Shown here one piece after another: positions 9,547 to 18,700 of a DNA stretch of 64,000 bases (position 1 is the stretch's first letter; each line of letters begins with the position of its first letter). Made by a program: the position numbers and the translations under genes. The notes beneath the pieces are model-generated. The model ran no database searches. It was not told the origin of the DNA and saw only the letters and a program-made list of their open reading frames with translations. Source of the DNA: Streptomyces sp. NBC_00536 (GTDB lineage Bacteria > Actinomycetota > Actinomycetes > Streptomycetales > Streptomycetaceae); contig NZ_CP107819.1 in NCBI RefSeq assembly GCF_036346295.1, positions 1,736,001-1,800,000 of the forward strand, read 5' to 3'.

Positions 9547-10419
9547 ATGACGACGAGTCCCGGTTCCGGTCCGGCTGAAGCAGCGCGGCCTTCTTCGCTT
9601 TCTCCTTCGCGGGCGAGCGATTTCATGCGGTGCCCGTTGTTGTACCGGTTCCGGGTGATCGACAAGCTGCCGGAGAAGCCGAGTGCGGCGGCGACGCGGG
9701 GGACGCTGGTGCATGCGGTGCTGGAGCGGCTTTTCGATCATCCCGCGGAGGAGCGGACGGCGCCGCGGGCGAAGGCGTTGATTCCGGGGCAGTGGGAGCG
9801 GTTGCTGGAGTCGAAGCCGGAGCTGACGGAGCTGTTTCCGGTGGATGACGGGGGCGTGGGTCTGGCGGGGTGGCTGACGGAGGCCGAGTCGTTGGTGGAC
9901 CGGTGGTTCACGTTGGAGGATCCGACGCGGCTGGAGCCGGTGGAGCGGGAGTTCTTCGTCGAGACGGAGCTGGATTCGGGGTTGCGGCTGCGCGGGATCA
10001 TCGACCGGGTGGATGTGGCGCCGACGGGTGAGGTGCGGATCGTCGATTACAAGACGGGGAAGGCGCCGCGGCCGGAGTATGCGGAGGGTGCGCTGTTCCA
10101 GATGAAGTTCTACGCACTGGTGGTGTGGCGGTTGAAGCGGGTGGTGCCGCGGCGGCTGCAGCTGGTGTATCTGGGCAGTGGTGATGTGATCACGTATGAC
10201 CCGGTGATCGAGGACCTGGAGCGGATGGAGCGCAAGCTGCTGGCGCTGTGGGACGCGATCAAGGAGGCGACGGAGACGGGTGACTGGCGTCCGCGGCCGA
10301 CGAAGCTGTGCGGGTGGTGTGATCATCAGGCGGTGTGTCCGGAGTTCGGTGGCACTCCCCCGGTGTATCCGCTGGTGATCACTCCGCGGGTGGCGGTGGA
10401 GCGGCCGGAGGAATCGTGA
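9547..10419 (+). CDS. RecB-type PD-(D/E)xK nuclease with iron-sulfur cysteines
   Basis: A 290-residue stand-alone RecB-family exonuclease. The nuclease core is LRGIIDRVDVAPTGEVRIVDYKTGK, carrying the Asp...Asp-x-Lys metal site, with YAEGALFQMKFYALVVWRL as the downstream helix. Cys29 (SDFMRCPLLYRF) and three C-terminal Cys in LCGWCDHQAVCPEF near 255-264 match the four-Cys iron-sulfur 'staple' seen in AddB and Cas4-like nucleases. It has no helicase domain. It diverges from the M50 protease gene and precedes a response regulator. Its role in repair is inferred from the family. Confidence 0.9.
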   Translation: MTTSPGSGPAEAARPSSLSPSRASDFMRCPLLYRFRVIDKLPEKPSAAATRGTLVHAVLERLFDHPAEERTAPRAKALIPGQWERLLESKPELTELFPVDDGGVGLAGWLTEAESLVDRWFTLEDPTRLEPVEREFFVETELDSGLRLRGIIDRVDVAPTGEVRIVDYKTGKAPRPEYAEGALFQMKFYALVVWRLKRVVPRRLQLVYLGSGDVITYDPVIEDLERMERKLLALWDAIKEATETGDWRPRPTKLCGWCDHQAVCPEFGGTPPVYPLVITPRVAVERPEES

Positions 10420-10508
10420 GGGGCGGGTCAGGGCAGAATGGGCGGGGTCCTGACGAGCCGTCCCGCCTGGCTGCTGTCCACTGATCGAGCGATTACGAGG
10501 GAGACCCT

Positions 10509-11180
10509 GTGGCGATCCGCGTCCTGCTGGTCGATGACCAGCCACTGCTGCGCACCGGTTTCCGGATGATCCTGGAGGCCGAGGGGGATCTCGCGATCGT
10601 GGGTGAGGCCGGGGACGGTCTGCAGGCGATCGACCAGGTCAGGGCGTTGCAGCCCGATGTGGTGCTGATGGACATCCGGATGCCGCGGATGGACGGGGTG
10701 GAGGCGACCCGGCAGATCACGGGTCCGGGGCGGGACGGTCCGGCGAAGGTGCTGGTGCTGACCACGTTCGATCTGGACGAGTACGTGGTGGAGGCGCTGC
10801 GCGCGGGGGCCAGTGGGTTCCTGTTGAAGGACGCGCCGGCGGTGGAGCTGATCCAGGCGATCCGGGTGGTGGCGGCGGGCGAGGCGATGCTCGCGCCGAG
10901 CATCACGCGGCGGTTGCTGGACAAGTACGCGGGGCACCTTCCGTCCGGTGAGGCGGCCGCGCCGAGCACGCTGGGCACGCTCACCGAGCGTGAGGTGGAG
11001 GTGTTGAAGCTGGTGTCGCGGGGTCTGTCGAATGCGGAGATCGCGGCGGACCTGTTCGTGAGCGAGACCACGGTGAAGACGCATGTGGGTCATGTGCTGA
11101 CGAAGCTGGGTCTGCGGGACCGGGTCCAGGCCGCGGTGTACGCGTACGAGAGCGGCCTGGTCCGGCCCGGAGCGCAGTAG
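10509..11180 (+). CDS. NarL/LuxR-type response regulator
   Basis: A 223-residue two-component regulator. The receiver domain (1-120) has the acidic pair Asp9/Asp10, phospho-acceptor Asp55 in VVLMDIRMPRMDG, the conserved Thr in VLTTFD and Lys in GFLLKDAP. The C-terminal LuxR-type helix-turn-helix is LTEREVEVLKLVSRGLSNAE followed by LFVSETTVKTHVGHVLTKLG. The start is GTG at 10509 after GAGGGAGACCCT. No histidine kinase gene is adjacent, so its partner must be elsewhere or it acts as an orphan. It converges with the solute-binding protein genes, 12 bp apart. Confidence 0.93.
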   Translation: MAIRVLLVDDQPLLRTGFRMILEAEGDLAIVGEAGDGLQAIDQVRALQPDVVLMDIRMPRMDGVEATRQITGPGRDGPAKVLVLTTFDLDEYVVEALRAGASGFLLKDAPAVELIQAIRVVAAGEAMLAPSITRRLLDKYAGHLPSGEAAAPSTLGTLTEREVEVLKLVSRGLSNAEIAADLFVSETTVKTHVGHVLTKLGLRDRVQAAVYAYESGLVRPGAQ

Positions 11181-11192
11181 CTCCGGGGATGC

Positions 11193-12770
11193 TCAGCCCT
11201 TGCTGATCTCCCAGAAGCGGAAGACGGTGGAGGCGTCCAGGGACCACTGGAGGCCTGCGATGTTGGGGCGGGCGACGGCGTACTGCTTGCCCTGCCACAG
11301 CGGGAGGATGGGGACTTCCTCGGCCACGATGTCCTGGAGGCGCGTGAAGTCGGTGGTGGTGGCGGTGCGGTCGGCCTTGGCGGAGGTCGCGGGGATGATG
11401 GTCCCGGTGATCTCCTTGTTCTCGTAGTTGTTGACGAGGACGTTGTCGGGGCCGAAGAAGGGCTGTGTGAAGTTGTCGGCGTCGGGGTAGTCGGGGACCC
11501 AGCCCTTGACGTAGACGCCGTACTTGCCGGCCTGGATGTCCTTCTCGTACTGCCCGAATTCGACGGACTTGACCGTGGCGTCGAAGAGCCCGCTCGCGTT
11601 GAGCTGCTTGGCGATCGCCTGGAACTGCTGGTCGGTGGAGGGTCCGTAGCGGGACGGGGTGGACCACAGGGTCAGCTTGACCTTGTCCGTGTACCCGGCG
11701 GCCTTGAGGACGGCCTTGGCCTTCTCGGGCTGGGGGCTGCCGCCGTAGCGGTCGAAGAACGCGGTGCTGTGGCCGCCGATGCCGGCCGGGACGATCGAGT
11801 AGAGCGGGGTCGCGGTGCCGTCGTAGACGTCCTTGACGAGGGCGTCGCGGTCGACGAGGTAGGCGATGGCCTTGCGGACGGGGAGCTTGCCGACGACCGG
11901 GTCGTTCATGTTGAAGACGAGGTGTTCGACTTCGGCGCCCGCGCCCTGGACGACGAGGACCTTCTGGTCTCCGGTCTTGGCGGCCATGCCGGCGATGTCC
12001 TTGGCGGCGAGGCCGCGGAAGGCGAAGTCGACGTCGCCCGCTTCGAGGGCGGACTTGAGGGCGCCTTCGTCCTCGTGGAAGAACTTCATGGTGACGCCGG
12101 TGTTCTTCGCCTTGGCCTGGCCGGTGTAGGCGCTGTTGACGGAGAAGGCGGCGCTCTTGGTGGTGAAGGAGTCCATTTTGTAGACGCCGGAGCCGATGGC
12201 CTTGCCGTCGGTGCGGAGCTTGTCGGCCGGGTACTCGCGGTGGTCGACGATGGACCCCGCGCCCGACGCGATCTTGCTGGGGAAGGTCGCGTCGGACGTC
12301 TTGAGGTGGAAGACGACGGTCTTGTCGTCCGGGGTGTCGATGCGTGCGACGGACGCGAACATGACGGCGGGGCCGTTCGGGTCGTTGATCTTCAGCGTGC
12401 GCTCGAAGGAGTACTTGACGTCCTGGGCGGTGAGGCTGTTGCCGTTGCTGAACTTGAGCCCGTCGCGCAGGGTGCACTTGTAGAGCTTGCTGTCGCTGCC
12501 TTCGAAGGCGCAGGTCCGGGCGGCGTCCGGTTCGGGGGTGGTGCCGCCCTTGGGGAAGGCCAGCAGCGACTGGAAGACGTTGTTGAAGAGCAGCCAGGAG
12601 CCGGGGTCGTAGCCCGCCGCCGGGTCCGTCGAGCGCACATCGGCGGATATGCCCATGACCACGCCCTTGCCGTTGCCGGCGGCGGCGCCGTCCTGTGCGC
12701 CGCAACCGCTGAGCAGCGCGGCGGCGGTGACCGCCCCGAGCGGGGCGACCAGCCACTGGTTACGTCTCAT
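11193..12770 (-). CDS. Family-5 ABC solute-binding lipoprotein (copy 1)
   Basis: A 525-residue extracytoplasmic substrate-binding protein of the peptide/nickel class. The lipobox AALLSGC places the lipid-modified Cys at residue 23. The family core includes LRDGLKFSNGNSLTAQDVKY, DPDFTQPFF-like PDYPDADNFTQPFFG, and EEVPILPLWQGKQYAVAR near the C-terminus. ATG at 12770. It is paralogous to the next upstream gene; both keep the VP-LPLWQGKQY motif and the PDY-DADNF motif. No permease or ATPase genes are nearby, so it presumably feeds a transporter encoded elsewhere. Substrate unknown. Confidence 0.92.
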   Translation of the reverse strand: MRRNQWLVAPLGAVTAAALLSGCGAQDGAAAGNGKGVVMGISADVRSTDPAAGYDPGSWLLFNNVFQSLLAFPKGGTTPEPDAARTCAFEGSDSKLYKCTLRDGLKFSNGNSLTAQDVKYSFERTLKINDPNGPAVMFASVARIDTPDDKTVVFHLKTSDATFPSKIASGAGSIVDHREYPADKLRTDGKAIGSGVYKMDSFTTKSAAFSVNSAYTGQAKAKNTGVTMKFFHEDEGALKSALEAGDVDFAFRGLAAKDIAGMAAKTGDQKVLVVQGAGAEVEHLVFNMNDPVVGKLPVRKAIAYLVDRDALVKDVYDGTATPLYSIVPAGIGGHSTAFFDRYGGSPQPEKAKAVLKAAGYTDKVKLTLWSTPSRYGPSTDQQFQAIAKQLNASGLFDATVKSVEFGQYEKDIQAGKYGVYVKGWVPDYPDADNFTQPFFGPDNVLVNNYENKEITGTIIPATSAKADRTATTTDFTRLQDIVAEEVPILPLWQGKQYAVARPNIAGLQWSLDASTVFRFWEISKG

Positions 12771-12809
12771 CACACGAACGTCCTTCACAGTCGAACTGTT
12801 GCGTTGGCC

Positions 12810-12834
12810 CCGGCCCGCGGGTTCCGCGGGCCGG
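12810..12834 (-). terminator. Hairpin between the two solute-binding protein genes
   Basis: Perfect 11-bp stem CCGGCCCGCGG / CCGCGGGCCGG with a 3-base loop, 13 bp past the stop of the upstream copy. It could terminate, or reduce, transcription into copy 1. Confidence 0.65.
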
Positions 12835-12847
12835 TCGCTGTGGGGTG

Positions 12848-14452
12848 TCAGCCGCTGACGCCCCGGCCGAGTTCCCACAGCTGGAGGTCGGAGATGGAGT
12901 TGACGGACCATTCCACTCCGGTGATGCCGTCGCGCGCGGCGACGTACTGCTTGCCCTGCCACAGGGGCAGGACGGGGACGTCGTCGGCGACGATGTCCTG
13001 CATCTCCGCGATCGCGGGGGCGGCGACACTGCGGTCGACGGCGCGGCGCGATTCGGGGATGAGCTTGGAGCGCACCGTGCTGTTGGCGTACGGCGTGCCG
13101 AGGAAGTTGTCCTGCTCCAGGAACGGGGCGAGGAAGTTGTCGGCGTCGGAGTAGTCGGGGAACCAGCCGAGCCCGTAGGCGGCGAAGTCGCCCTTCTTCT
13201 GCGCGGGGCGGAAGGCGGCCCAGTCGCTGCCCTGGACGGTGACGTCGAAGAGCTGGGTGGAGTTCAGCTGGGCCTTGAGGGCGGCGAACTCCCCGGCGGT
13301 GCCGTCGCCGTAGTGGTCGTTGGTGTAGTTCAGGGTCAGCTTGACCGGGGTCTTGATCCCGGCTTCCTTCAGGATGGCGGCGGCCTTGGCGGTGTTGGCC
13401 TCGCCGTACTTGTTGAAGAAGGAGTTGACGTGGCCGTTGACCGTGGTGGGGACCAGCGAGTAGAGCGGCTGCGCGGACTTTCCGTACACCTTGGAGATGA
13501 CGGCGTTGCGGTCGACGGCGGCGGCGAGGGCCTGGCGTACGGCCTTGTCCTTGACGACCGGTGCCTCGGTGTTGAAGGCGAGGTAGCGGATTTCCAGGCC
13601 GGGCATCGGGACCAGCTTGACGCCCTTGGGCGGCTTGGCGGCGAAGTCCTGGATCTGGGCGGGCGACAGGGTGCGCGAGACCATGTGGACCGAGCCGTCG
13701 GTGAGGGCCTTGCCCATCGCGGCGGAGTCGGTGAAGGTGCGCAGTTCGACCTTGTCGTTCTGCAGCTTGATGTCGCCCTTGTAGTTCGGGTTCTTGGTGA
13801 AGACGGCGCGGACGAGGTGGTTGTCCTTGACTTCGGCCTTCATCGTGTACGGGCCGGAGCCGTCGACGGCGAAGCCTTCGCGGAGCTTCTTGCCGTCGTA
13901 CATCTTCTGGTTGACGATGCCCGTGGCGGGCGTCGACAGCTTGTACGGGAAGGTGGCGTCCGGGGTCTTCAGGTGGAAGACGACGGTGTCCGCGCCCTTG
14001 GTCTCGACGGTGTCGAGGGTGGAGAGCAGGGAGACCGGGCCGTTCTCGTCCTTGATGGCGAGGACGCGCTCGATGGAGAACTTGACGTCCTTCGCGGTGA
14101 GCGGGTCGCCGTTGGCGAACTTCATCCCGGGGCGCAGGGTGCAGCGGTAGCTTTCGTTGCCCGCGTCGGTGAAGCGGCAGTCGGAGGCCGCTTCGGGGAC
14201 GGGCTGGCCGCCGCCGCGCGGGGTGTGCATCAGGGTCTGGACGGTCTGGCGCAGTACGTTCCAGGTCCCGGCGTCGTAGGCGTACGCCGGGTCGAACGGG
14301 GCGGGGACCGTGTCGGCGGCCTCGAACCGGTCGGTGGTGCCGACGACGATCGCTCCTGTGCCCGCTCCGGTTCCGCTGGTGCTGCCGCATGCGGTCAGCG
14401 CGGGGGTGAGCAGGCCGGCCGCGGCCGTCAGCACCATGGTCTTGCGGTTCAT
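12848..14452 (-). CDS. Family-5 ABC solute-binding lipoprotein (copy 2)
   Basis: A 534-residue lipoprotein of the same family as its downstream neighbour. Lipobox PALTAC gives lipidated Cys22. Core motifs are LRPGMKFANGDPLTAKDVKF, FPDYSDADNFLAPFLEQDNF and DDVPVLPLWQGKQYVAARDG. ATG at 14452. The tandem arrangement and motif sharing indicate an ancient duplication, but the sequences have diverged enough that different ligands are plausible. It lies 77 bp upstream of copy 1 and may be the first gene of a two-gene unit. Confidence 0.92.
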   Translation of the reverse strand: MNRKTMVLTAAAGLLTPALTACGSTSGTGAGTGAIVVGTTDRFEAADTVPAPFDPAYAYDAGTWNVLRQTVQTLMHTPRGGGQPVPEAASDCRFTDAGNESYRCTLRPGMKFANGDPLTAKDVKFSIERVLAIKDENGPVSLLSTLDTVETKGADTVVFHLKTPDATFPYKLSTPATGIVNQKMYDGKKLREGFAVDGSGPYTMKAEVKDNHLVRAVFTKNPNYKGDIKLQNDKVELRTFTDSAAMGKALTDGSVHMVSRTLSPAQIQDFAAKPPKGVKLVPMPGLEIRYLAFNTEAPVVKDKAVRQALAAAVDRNAVISKVYGKSAQPLYSLVPTTVNGHVNSFFNKYGEANTAKAAAILKEAGIKTPVKLTLNYTNDHYGDGTAGEFAALKAQLNSTQLFDVTVQGSDWAAFRPAQKKGDFAAYGLGWFPDYSDADNFLAPFLEQDNFLGTPYANSTVRSKLIPESRRAVDRSVAAPAIAEMQDIVADDVPVLPLWQGKQYVAARDGITGVEWSVNSISDLQLWELGRGVSG

Positions 14453-14943
14453 CCTCGAAAAACTCCCTCAACCCGGCACTTGTTCACAGCGGTGAAAAGG
14501 GCACTGCGTGGCGTCGCCCGTTCAGGGCGGAACGATCGGGCCGGTGGTGTGACGATCGGTCCACGCGACCCCGGCACAGGGGTGTGTGCGCGGGGCGGCT
14601 GAGGTGCGGCGCAGTGCCCGCGTCGACATTAGTGGGCCCGGAAGGGATGGCTTGAACTGGTGGGAGCGGGGGTGTAATCGCACCGTGATGGGACGAGTAC
14701 GCCTGCTCACACCGAAGTCCGCGCGGATTCGGTCAGGAGCTGATCAATCGGGACACAAGGGAAGCCGTTGGGTGCTCTGGGCATGGCTGGGGGCAGCCGC
14801 CCCGGTGACAAAGGTCACCCGGACAACTGCCCCGGCAAGGATGGAATTTCGGCCTCCGGGGCTCCGTACCGGACGGTCTGCGGTGGGACCTTCGCCCCAA
14901 CCCCATTTCGTTCGGAACCCGGTTCGGAACCCTGAGTGCGCGG
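14453..14943. promoter_or_regulatory. 491-bp non-coding region between HAD and solute-binding genes
   Basis: No credible gene is present; short reading frames here have no ribosome-binding site or family resemblance. It should contain the promoter of solute-binding copy 2. Visible signals are an inverted repeat GGTGAC-N4-GTCACC at 14804-14819 and a direct repeat GTTCGGAACCC at 14910-14920 and 14922-14932. Confidence 0.4.
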
Positions 14944-15645
14944 TCAGTTCATCGGAGTGATGAGGGAGCGCAGGAAGGTCAGGTCCACGTCTTCCAGCGA
15001 GCGGACGACGGTACGGCCCGGGGCGGCCGGGATCTGGCCCACGGACGGTACGGCGACCACCCGGCAGCCCGCGGCCTCGGCGGAGGCGACCCCGGTCGCG
15101 GTGTCCTCGACGACGGCGCACCGCGAGGGGTGGGCGCCGAGCGCGCGGGCGGCGATCAGGTACGGGTCGGGGTGGGGCTTGGTCCGCGGTACCTCGTCAC
15201 CGGCGACGCTGATCGCGAAGCGGTCGGGGCCGAGCGAGCGCAGCACGCGGTCGATGACCCGGCGGTGCGAGGCGGACACGAGGGCGGTGGGGACGTTGTG
15301 CCGGGCCAGCTCGGACAGCAGCCGCTCGGCGCCGGGCATCAGGGGCACGGCGTCGGCGATCCGGGCCTCGAAGCGCTCGTTGAGGAGGACGGACAGTTCG
15401 GCCAGGGTGATGGCCGCGCCGGTGGACTCGATGAGGAAGGCGGCGCTGCGGCTCATGGGGCCGCCGACGACGATGTCACGCCAGGATTCGTCAAGTCGGT
15501 GGCCGAGTTCGCCGAAGATGTCGACCTCGACGTCCCACCAGAACCCCTCGGTGTCGACGAGGGTGCCGTCCATGTCGAGCAGCACCGCCTGGAGGGCATG
15601 TCCGTCGGCCGTACGGGCGACGGGCGCGGGAACGGTGCTGGTCAT
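14944..15645 (-). CDS. HAD-superfamily hydrolase (subfamily IA)
   Basis: A 233-residue predicted phosphatase or phosphomutase. Motif I DMDGTLVDTEG at 24-34 gives the nucleophile and acid/base Asp pair. Motif II is in ALVSASHRRV, motif III is the Lys of RTKPHPDPYL, and motif IV is CAVVEDTATGV with metal-binding acids. The cap domain (about 40-110) is helical, as in beta-phosphoglucomutase-like proteins. I prefer ATG at 15645 behind GAGGTGTGCCGG over the GTG nine bases upstream. The gene is directly downstream of metH on the same strand, separated by hairpins; a functional link is not evident. Confidence 0.92.
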   Translation of the reverse strand: MTSTVPAPVARTADGHALQAVLLDMDGTLVDTEGFWWDVEVDIFGELGHRLDESWRDIVVGGPMSRSAAFLIESTGAAITLAELSVLLNERFEARIADAVPLMPGAERLLSELARHNVPTALVSASHRRVIDRVLRSLGPDRFAISVAGDEVPRTKPHPDPYLIAARALGAHPSRCAVVEDTATGVASAEAAGCRVVAVPSVGQIPAAPGRTVVRSLEDVDLTFLRSLITPMN

Positions 15646-15673
15646 CCGGCACACCTCTCTGAAGGGACGAGAA

Positions 15674-15756
15674 GGCCGGTCACCTCTTCCCCGCGGGGCG
15701 CGCCCCGGGGGAACAGGCGACCGGCCTGTATGGGACCGACAAGTGTACGTCGGTCC
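15674..15756 (-). terminator. Nested hairpins after metH
   Basis: Immediately past the metH stop is a perfect 8-bp stem GGACCGAC / GTCGGTCC (15733-15756). Beyond it, arms GGCCGGTC (15674-15681) and GACCGGCC (15719-15726) enclose further G+C-rich self-complementary sequence. Together they probably terminate metH and separate it from the HAD gene. Confidence 0.65.
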
Positions 15757-15759
15757 GTG

Positions 15760-18700
15760 TCAGCGTGCGTTGAAATACTTCGCTTCGGGGTGGTGGATGA
15801 CGATCGCGTCGGTGGACTGTTCGGGGTGGAGCTGGAACTCCTCGGAGAGGTGGACCCCGATCCGCTCGGGCTGGAGCAGCTCGGCGATCTTGGCCCGGTC
15901 CTCCAGGTCGGGGCAGGCCCCGTACCCGAGGGAGAAGCGCGCGCCCCGGTACTTCAGGTCGAACATGTCCTCCACGCGGGCGGGGTCCTCGCCCGCGTAG
16001 CCGAGTTCGGCGCGGACCCGGGCGTGCCAGTACTCGGCCATGGCCTCGGCGAGCTGGACGGACAGGCCGTGCAGTTCCAGGTAGTCGCGGTAGGCGTCGG
16101 CGGCGAACAGCTTGGCGGTGGCCTCACCGATCTTGGATCCGACCGTGACGACCTGGAGGCCGATCACATCGGTCTCGCCGGACTCTTCGGGGCGGAAGAA
16201 GTCGGCGAGGCACAGGCGGCGGCCGCGGCGCTGGCGGGGGAAGGTGAACCGGGTCCGCTCGTTGCCCTGGTCGTCCAGGATGATCAGGTCGTCGCCCTTG
16301 GACACGCACGGGAAGTAGCCGTAGACCACGGCCGCTTCGAGGAGGTTCTCGGTGTGCAGTTTGTCGAGCAGTCCGCGCAGCCGCGGGCGGCCCTCGCTCT
16401 CGACGAGTTCCTCGTACGTCGCCCCGCCCGCCCGGGCCTGCTTGAGCCCCCACTGGCCCTTGAACAGGGCGCCCTCGTCCAGCCAGGACGCGTAGTCCTT
16501 CAGCGGGATCCCCTTGACCACCCGAGTCCCCCAGAACGGCGGGGTCGGCACGGGATTGGTGACGGAGACGTCGGAGCGGGCCGGGCCGCTGTCCTGCTCC
16601 TCCTCCACGACCACGGGCGTGTCGCGCTTGGCGACGCGGCGCTGCTTCAGCTCGGGCAGGGTGGCGCCGGGGACGCCGCGCTTCACGGCGATCAGGGCGT
16701 CCATGAGGCGCAGGCCTTCGAAGGCGTCGCGGGCGTAGCGGACTTCGCCTTCGTAGATTTCGTGGAGGTCCTGTTCGACGTAGGCGCGGGTCAGGGCGGC
16801 GCCGCCGAGGATGACGGGATAGTCGGCGGCCAGCTTGCGCTGGTTCAGTTCCTGGAGGTTCTCCTTCATGATCACCGTGGACTTCACCAGCAGCCCCGAC
16901 ATCCCGATCACGTCCGCGCGGTGCTCGACCGCCGCCTCCAAAATCGCCGAGACCGGCTGCTTGATCCCGATGTTGACCACGTTGTAGCCGTTGTTCGACA
17001 AAATGATGTCGACCAGGTTCTTCCCGATGTCATGAACATCCCCGCGGACCGTGGCCAGCACGATCGTGCCCTTCCCATCCGCGTCGGTCTTCTCCATGTG
17101 CGGCTCCAGATACGCCACCGCCGTCTTCATCACCTCCGCCGACTGCAGCACGAACGGGAGCTGCATCTGACCGGAGCCGAACAGCTCACCAACGACCTTC
17201 ATGCCCTCCAGCAGGGTGTCATTGACGATGTCCAGCGCCGGACGGGAAGCGAGAGCCTCGTCCAGGTCCCTCTCCAGGCCGTTCTTCTCGCCGTCGATGA
17301 TCCGCCGCTGCAACCGCTCGTCCAACGGCAGCGCCAGCAGCTCCTCCGCCCGCCCCGCCTTCAACGACTTCGTGTTCACACCCTCGAACAGAGCCATCAG
17401 CTTCTGCAGCGGGTCATAACCCTCCGCACGCCGGTCATAAATCAGATCCAGCGCCGTGGTGACCTGCTCCTCATCGAACCGCGCGATCGGCAGGATCTTC
17501 GACGCGTGCACGATCGCCGAATCCAGGCCCGCCTTCACGCACTCGTCCAGGAAGACGGAGTTCAGCAGCACACGGGCCGCCGGGTTCAGACCGAAGGAAA
17601 TGTTCGACAGGCCGAGGGTGGTCTGGACGTCGGGGTGGCGGCGCTTCAGCTCACGGATCGCCTCGATCGTCGCGATACCGTCACCCCGCGACTCCTCCTG
17701 ACCCGTGCAGATCGTGAACGTCAGGGTGTCGATGAGGATGTCCGACTCCCGGATCCCCCAGTTCCCCGTCAGATCCGCGATCAGCCGCTGCGCGATCGCC
17801 ACCTTGTGCTCGACCGTCCGCGCCTGACCCTGCTCATCGATCGTCAACGCGATCAACGCCGCACCATGCTCCTGCGCCAGCCGCGTCACCTGCGCGAACC
17901 GCGACTCCGGCCCATCACCGTCCTCATAGTTCACCGAGTTGATCACCGCACGCCCGCCCAGACGCTCCAGCCCCGCCTTGATCACGGGAACCTCGGTCGA
18001 GTCCAGAACGATCGGCAGCGTCGACGCCGTCGCGAACCTGCCCGCCAGCTCATCCATGTCCGCCACACCATCCCGGCCGACATAGTCCACACACAGGTCC
18101 AGCATGTGCGCACCCTCACGGATCTGGTCCCGGACCATCTCCACACAGTCGTCCCAACGCGCCTCCAGCATCGCGTCCCGGAACTTCTTCGACCCGTTCG
18201 CGTTCGTCCGCTCACCGATCGCCATGAACGCGAGGTCCTGACGGAACGGAACCGTCTGGTACAGCGAGGACGCGCCCGGCTCGGGGCGGGGCTCGCGGAC
18301 CTGCGGGGCCAGCCCGCGGACCCGCTCGACGACCTGGCGCAGGTGCTCGGGGGTGGTGCCGCAGCAGCCGCCGACCAGGGAGAGCCCGTACTCGCGGACG
18401 AAGGTCTCCTGCGCGTCGGCCAGCTCGCTCGCGGAGAGCGGGTAGTGGGCGCCGTCCTTGGTCAGGACGGGCAGGCCGGCGTTGGGCATGCAGGAGATCG
18501 GGATACGGGCGTTGCGCGCGAGGTAGCGCAGGTGCTCGCTCATCTCCGCCGGACCGGTCGCGCAGTTCAGCCCGATCATGTCGATACCGAGCGGTTCCAG
18601 CGAGGTCAGGGCCGCGCCGATCTCCGAGCCCAGCAGCATCGTGCCCGTGGTCTCCACCGTCACCGAGCAGATCAGCGGCACCGACACACCCAGCGCGTCC

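Noticed and set aside
9370..10545. A 390-residue N-terminal extension of the M50 protease
   Set aside because: It runs antisense through the RecB-type nuclease gene and is His/Arg/Pro-rich. A GTG with a ribosome-binding site at 9369 gives the expected protein.
14522..14710. A 62-residue Arg/Pro-rich open frame in the solute-binding/HAD gap
   Set aside because: No ribosome-binding site, no recognisable family, and composition unlike neighbouring coding DNA.
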